A DNA stretch of 64,000 nt from Firmicutes bacterium UBA6806 (lineage in GTDB: Bacteria > Bacillota > Clostridia > Peptostreptococcales > Acidaminobacteraceae). Both the position numbers and the translations under genes were made by a program. A model generated the notes under the pieces. That model had not been told where the DNA came from. It ran no database searches and was given only the letters and a program-made list of their open reading frames with translations. The DNA lies in assembly GCA_002452745.1 (NCBI GenBank), contig DKFC01000063.1, positions 1 to 64,000 on the forward strand. The letters run 5' to 3'. Below, piece by piece: positions 61,441 to 64,000 of the stretch (within the stretch, counting starts at the first letter, position 1; each line of letters starts with the position of its first letter).

Positions 61441-63036
61441 ATGTCAAACAACAGCTTTATAAACGAGGTCAAGCGACGTCGAACTTTTGCGATTATTTCC
61501 CATCCCGATGCGGGAAAAACCACTTTGACTGAGAAGTTTCTCCTCTATGGTGGCGCAATTCGGGAAGCTGGTTCTGTCAAGTCAAGACGTGCTCAAAAAC
61601 ACGCCGTTTCCGACTGGATGGAAATTGAAAAGCAAAGGGGGATTTCAGTAACCTCCAGTGTCCTCCAATTTGAATATAACAATTATTGCATCAATATTCT
61701 AGATACGCCAGGCCATCAGGATTTCAGCGAGGACACCTACAGAACACTTATGGCAGCCGACAGTGCCGTCATGGTTATTGACAGTGCAAAAGGGGTGGAA
61801 GATCAGACAAAAAAACTCTTTCATGTCTGTAAAATGAGGGGGATCCCAATTTTTACTTTTATCAACAAGATGGACAGACAGGGGAAAGATCCTTTTGAGC
61901 TCACAGAAGAGATTGAAAAAGTTCTGGGGATTCAGTCATATCCCGTAAACTGGCCAATTGGTTCTGGCAAGAATTTTAAAGGGGTCTACAACCGCCTTAA
62001 AAAACAAATTGAGGTCTTTTCAGAGGGAAATCATGGGCAGTCCATTGCAAAGACTGTGAAGGGAGACGTCTCTGACGAGAGTTTCAATGAGATGCTTGGA
62101 GAGACTCTTCATCAGCAACTTCTAAATGATATAGAGCTTCTGGACATCGCTGGCGATGATTTTGACTTAGAAGAAATCCTAAACGGTAACTTGACGCCTG
62201 TGTTCTTCGGAAGTGCTCTCACTAACTTCGGCGTTGAACCATTCCTTGAAGATTTTTTAAATATCTCTAAATCGCCAAGTCCAAGAGAGAGCAATCTAGG
62301 GTTAGTTGACCCTGCTTCTGATGACTTCACTGGTTTTATCTTTAAGATACAGGCAAATATGAACCCTGCACATAGAGATCGAATCGCCTTCCTCAGAATC
62401 TGCTCAGGCAAGTTTGAAAAGGGCATGTCGGTAAATCATGTGCAAAAGGGCAAAAAAATCAAACTGGCTCAGCCTCAACAATTTTTAGCGCAAGACCGCG
62501 TTATTGTTGAAACAGCTTACCCAGGTGATATTATTGGTCTTCACGATCCAGGCATATTCAATATAGGAGATACCCTCTCCGAGAAAAAAAACGACCTAAA
62601 GTATGCGGGTATTCCACAATTTGCACCCGAACACTTTGCAAAGGTGTCCATCAAAAACTCTTTAAAGAGAAAGCAGTTTATAAAGGGTATCACACAACTC
62701 TCGGAAGAGGGATCTATTCAAGTGTACAAGCGTCCAAACATAGGTGTGGAAGAACTCATCGTAGGCGTTGTTGGCGCTCTGCAATTTGAAGTCCTCGAGT
62801 ACAGACTCAAAAATGAATACGATGTGGATATTTTAATGCAGCCTTTATCTTATCGCTACATCAGATGGATTGACGCCGAGGGCTTCAATCCAAAGAAATT
62901 TTCCATTACGATGGATACAATGCTCGTCGAAAATGAAGAAGGCAATCCAGTGCTTCTCTTCCAAAATGAGTGGTCTATCAGGCAAGTTGAAGACAGAAAC
63001 AAGGGTATTGTTCTGCATGAGACTTCCATGTTTTAA
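61441..63036 (+). CDS. prfC: peptide chain release factor 3
   Basis: 531 aa translational GTPase that recycles RF1/RF2 from the ribosome. G1 SHPDAGKTTLTEKFLLYGG, the RF3-specific HAVSDWMEIEKQRGISVTSS (G2), G3 DTPGHQDFSEDTYRTL, G4 FINKMDRQGKDP, then domains 2 and 3 (MNPAHRDRIAFLRICSGKFE). Complete. The Shine-Dalgarno is TTAGGAAG. Its own promoter and terminator make it monocistronic. Confidence 0.97.
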   Translation: MSNNSFINEVKRRRTFAIISHPDAGKTTLTEKFLLYGGAIREAGSVKSRRAQKHAVSDWMEIEKQRGISVTSSVLQFEYNNYCINILDTPGHQDFSEDTYRTLMAADSAVMVIDSAKGVEDQTKKLFHVCKMRGIPIFTFINKMDRQGKDPFELTEEIEKVLGIQSYPVNWPIGSGKNFKGVYNRLKKQIEVFSEGNHGQSIAKTVKGDVSDESFNEMLGETLHQQLLNDIELLDIAGDDFDLEEILNGNLTPVFFGSALTNFGVEPFLEDFLNISKSPSPRESNLGLVDPASDDFTGFIFKIQANMNPAHRDRIAFLRICSGKFEKGMSVNHVQKGKKIKLAQPQQFLAQDRVIVETAYPGDIIGLHDPGIFNIGDTLSEKKNDLKYAGIPQFAPEHFAKVSIKNSLKRKQFIKGITQLSEEGSIQVYKRPNIGVEELIVGVVGALQFEVLEYRLKNEYDVDILMQPLSYRYIRWIDAEGFNPKKFSITMDTMLVENEEGNPVLLFQNEWSIRQVEDRNKGIVLHETSMF

Positions 63037-63043
63037 TTAGAAA

Positions 63044-63100
63044 AACACCTCGCAGATTGACTGAGAGAATCTTCTCTCTGATATCTCGAGGTGTTCTTTT
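63044..63100 (+). terminator. prfC terminator
   Basis: AACACCTCG (63044-63052) pairs with CGAGGTGTT (63087-63095), then CTTTTAT. Imperfect repeats of CTATTTTATATTT follow to about 63165. Confidence 0.8.
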
Positions 63101-63174
63101 ATATTTGCCTATTTTATATTTTTCTATTTTATATTTGCTTAATTTTTTTCGCTTTTCTATTTTATCCTGTTAAA

Positions 63175-64000
63175 CTAAAATGTCATCTTCCAGCTGTAGT
63201 AACCCGCCTCTTCATTTTTTTCATATGTCAAGTAAGCGGAAAACTTTTGCCCCTTTTTGTTGACAAAACTAGAGCTGTAGAGATCCCCATTTTCAAGCAG
63301 CCTCATCACCGCATGCCGCGTTGGAGACACGCCAATGGCTTTGAGGAATTTATCCTCTTTCCAAATGACAAATTTACATCCACCTTTCCAGTTTGTACAG
63401 CCATAGCCTCGCTTGCCCTCTATGACATCAGCACCACATTCAGGGCATTTTCCAAGCGAATTCTCATGGGGTTCTTCGAGATTTTGAATAATGTGAAATG
63501 CATCTCCCTTAATCCCTTCAACGGCTTCTTCCGTAAATTCAGTAATCGCCTTCAGAAAATCATCCTTCTGAATCTCACCTTTACCTATATCAGAAAGCGT
63601 CTTTTCGAGTCTGCCAGTATATTCAAGGTCAAACAGCGATTTGACTGGAAAAACCTCCACGAGTTTCTTTCCCATATCCGTGCAATAAAGAGATTTTCCC
63701 TTAACAGCAATATAGCCAACTCTCTTGAGCTTCATAATCGTCTCCGCCCTTGTGGCAGGTGTCCCGATACTGAATCCACTCAATATGGAAGCTATCATCT
63801 CCTGATCTTCCTCTTCATCTGCATCTATTCCACTTTCTAGTTCTTCTTCGTCAGAATCTTCCTCATCCTCTGAGGCTTCTGCCTGCCTTCTAGTTTGGTT
63901 TTTATATTTTTTCCCACAAGTTTCCATGACTTTAAGCAGTGTTTTTTCAGTATGTCTCTTAGGTGGGTTCGTGCCCTTGGTCTCAATTTTGACCTTTTCA
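63175..64000 (-). CDS. topB: DNA topoisomerase III, C-terminal part (cut by window edge)
   Basis: Only the last ~275 codons lie in the window. Going upstream from 63927 the frame continues to 64000 and reads GTNPPKRHTEKTLLKVMETC, the type IA PPKRYTEATLLKAME block. It is followed by an acidic stretch (ASEDEEDSDEEELESGI), then GFSIGTPATRAETIMKLKRV, and a C-terminal Cys4 zinc ribbon (CPECGADVIEGKRGYGCTNW). The active-site Tyr lies outside. The acidic insert breaks a region that is normally short in TopB. Confidence 0.9.
   Translation of the reverse strand, partial: EKVKIETKGTNPPKRHTEKTLLKVMETCGKKYKNQTRRQAEASEDEEDSDEEELESGIDADEEEDQEMIASILSGFSIGTPATRAETIMKLKRVGYIAVKGKSLYCTDMGKKLVEVFPVKSLFDLEYTGRLEKTLSDIGKGEIQKDDFLKAITEFTEEAVEGIKGDAFHIIQNLEEPHENSLGKCPECGADVIEGKRGYGCTNWKGGCKFVIWKEDKFLKAIGVSPTRHAVMRLLENGDLYSSSFVNKKGQKFSAYLTYEKNEEAGYYSWKMTF

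Noticed and set aside
63091..63840. 249-codon open frame on the plus strand opposite topB
   Set aside because: Starts in low-complexity T-rich sequence and runs antisense to a recognisable topoisomerase.

Overview
The window looks like chromosome of an anaerobic, low-GC Gram-positive bacterium of the Clostridia. The support is a trimeric [FeFe] hydrogenase operon (hydCBA) and the H-cluster maturase HydE, a Firmicutes-type SUF operon (sufCBDSU), a SigL/sigma-54 enhancer-binding protein, strong GGAGG ribosome binding sites, and surface proteins anchored by SLH or CWB2 domains. The genus is uncertain; a Fusibacter/Acidaminobacter-like organism would fit, but nothing here fixes it. I found no tRNA, rRNA, CRISPR array, insertion sequence or recognisable prophage.

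Layout. 0-9.4 kb: malQ, an inositol-monophosphatase family enzyme, hydE behind a structured leader, a membrane PAS-GAF sensor, a gamma-carbonic anhydrase, the decayed tail of an SLH-protein gene, a nitroreductase, and a rubrerythrin-VIT1 iron transporter with a small partner. 9.4-14.5 kb: sufCBDSU, with a promoter and a Fur-like box upstream of sufC. 14.6-18.5 kb: a HAD phosphatase, a DUF4153 membrane protein whose Shine-Dalgarno appears to be brought to its start codon by a hairpin, and small genes. 18.6-25.2 kb: an NHL/Ig/SLH surface protein, DUF362 ferredoxin, glucosaminidase, a secreted ferritin-like protein and OsmC. 25.2-29.1 kb: a candidate small RNA, a PilJ/GAF/HD-GYP protein with a frameshifted 5' end, and cysteine desulfidase (cyuA) behind a sigma-54 promoter. 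29.2-39.2 kb: marR-lon, two XRE-TPR regulators, and hydCBA with a Rex-like operator. 39.3-47.3 kb: a giant 10-repeat CWB2 surface protein, preceded by an operon of a PRMT-like methyltransferase, two miniature tail-collar proteins and a discoidin/cadherin-like protein. 47.4-64 kb: GNAT, Ca-binding protein, an EAL-HDOD / sigma-54 activator / M15 peptidase operon, an HD protein, a PHP-phosphatase fusion, EamA, GGDEF, a CPA2 antiporter with a PII-like partner, prfC and the 3' part of topB.

Themes. Redox and iron: hydrogenase, SUF, rubrerythrin-VIT1, DUF2202, nitroreductase, OsmC and cysteine desulfidase fit an anaerobe that tolerates some oxygen. Signalling: four proteins carry c-di-GMP-related domains (PilJ-HD-GYP, degenerate EAL-HDOD, GGDEF, and a stand-alone HD protein as a looser case). 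Surface: SLH and CWB2 anchoring occur side by side.

The strongest candidate for something undescribed is the operon at 44.66-47.27 kb: two 80-residue internally shortened tail-collar proteins, both ending in YPQRP, with a PRMT-like methyltransferase. RNA-level candidates are the small RNA at 25.24-25.41 kb, the hydE leader, and the hairpin-bridged ribosome binding site at 17.25-17.28 kb.
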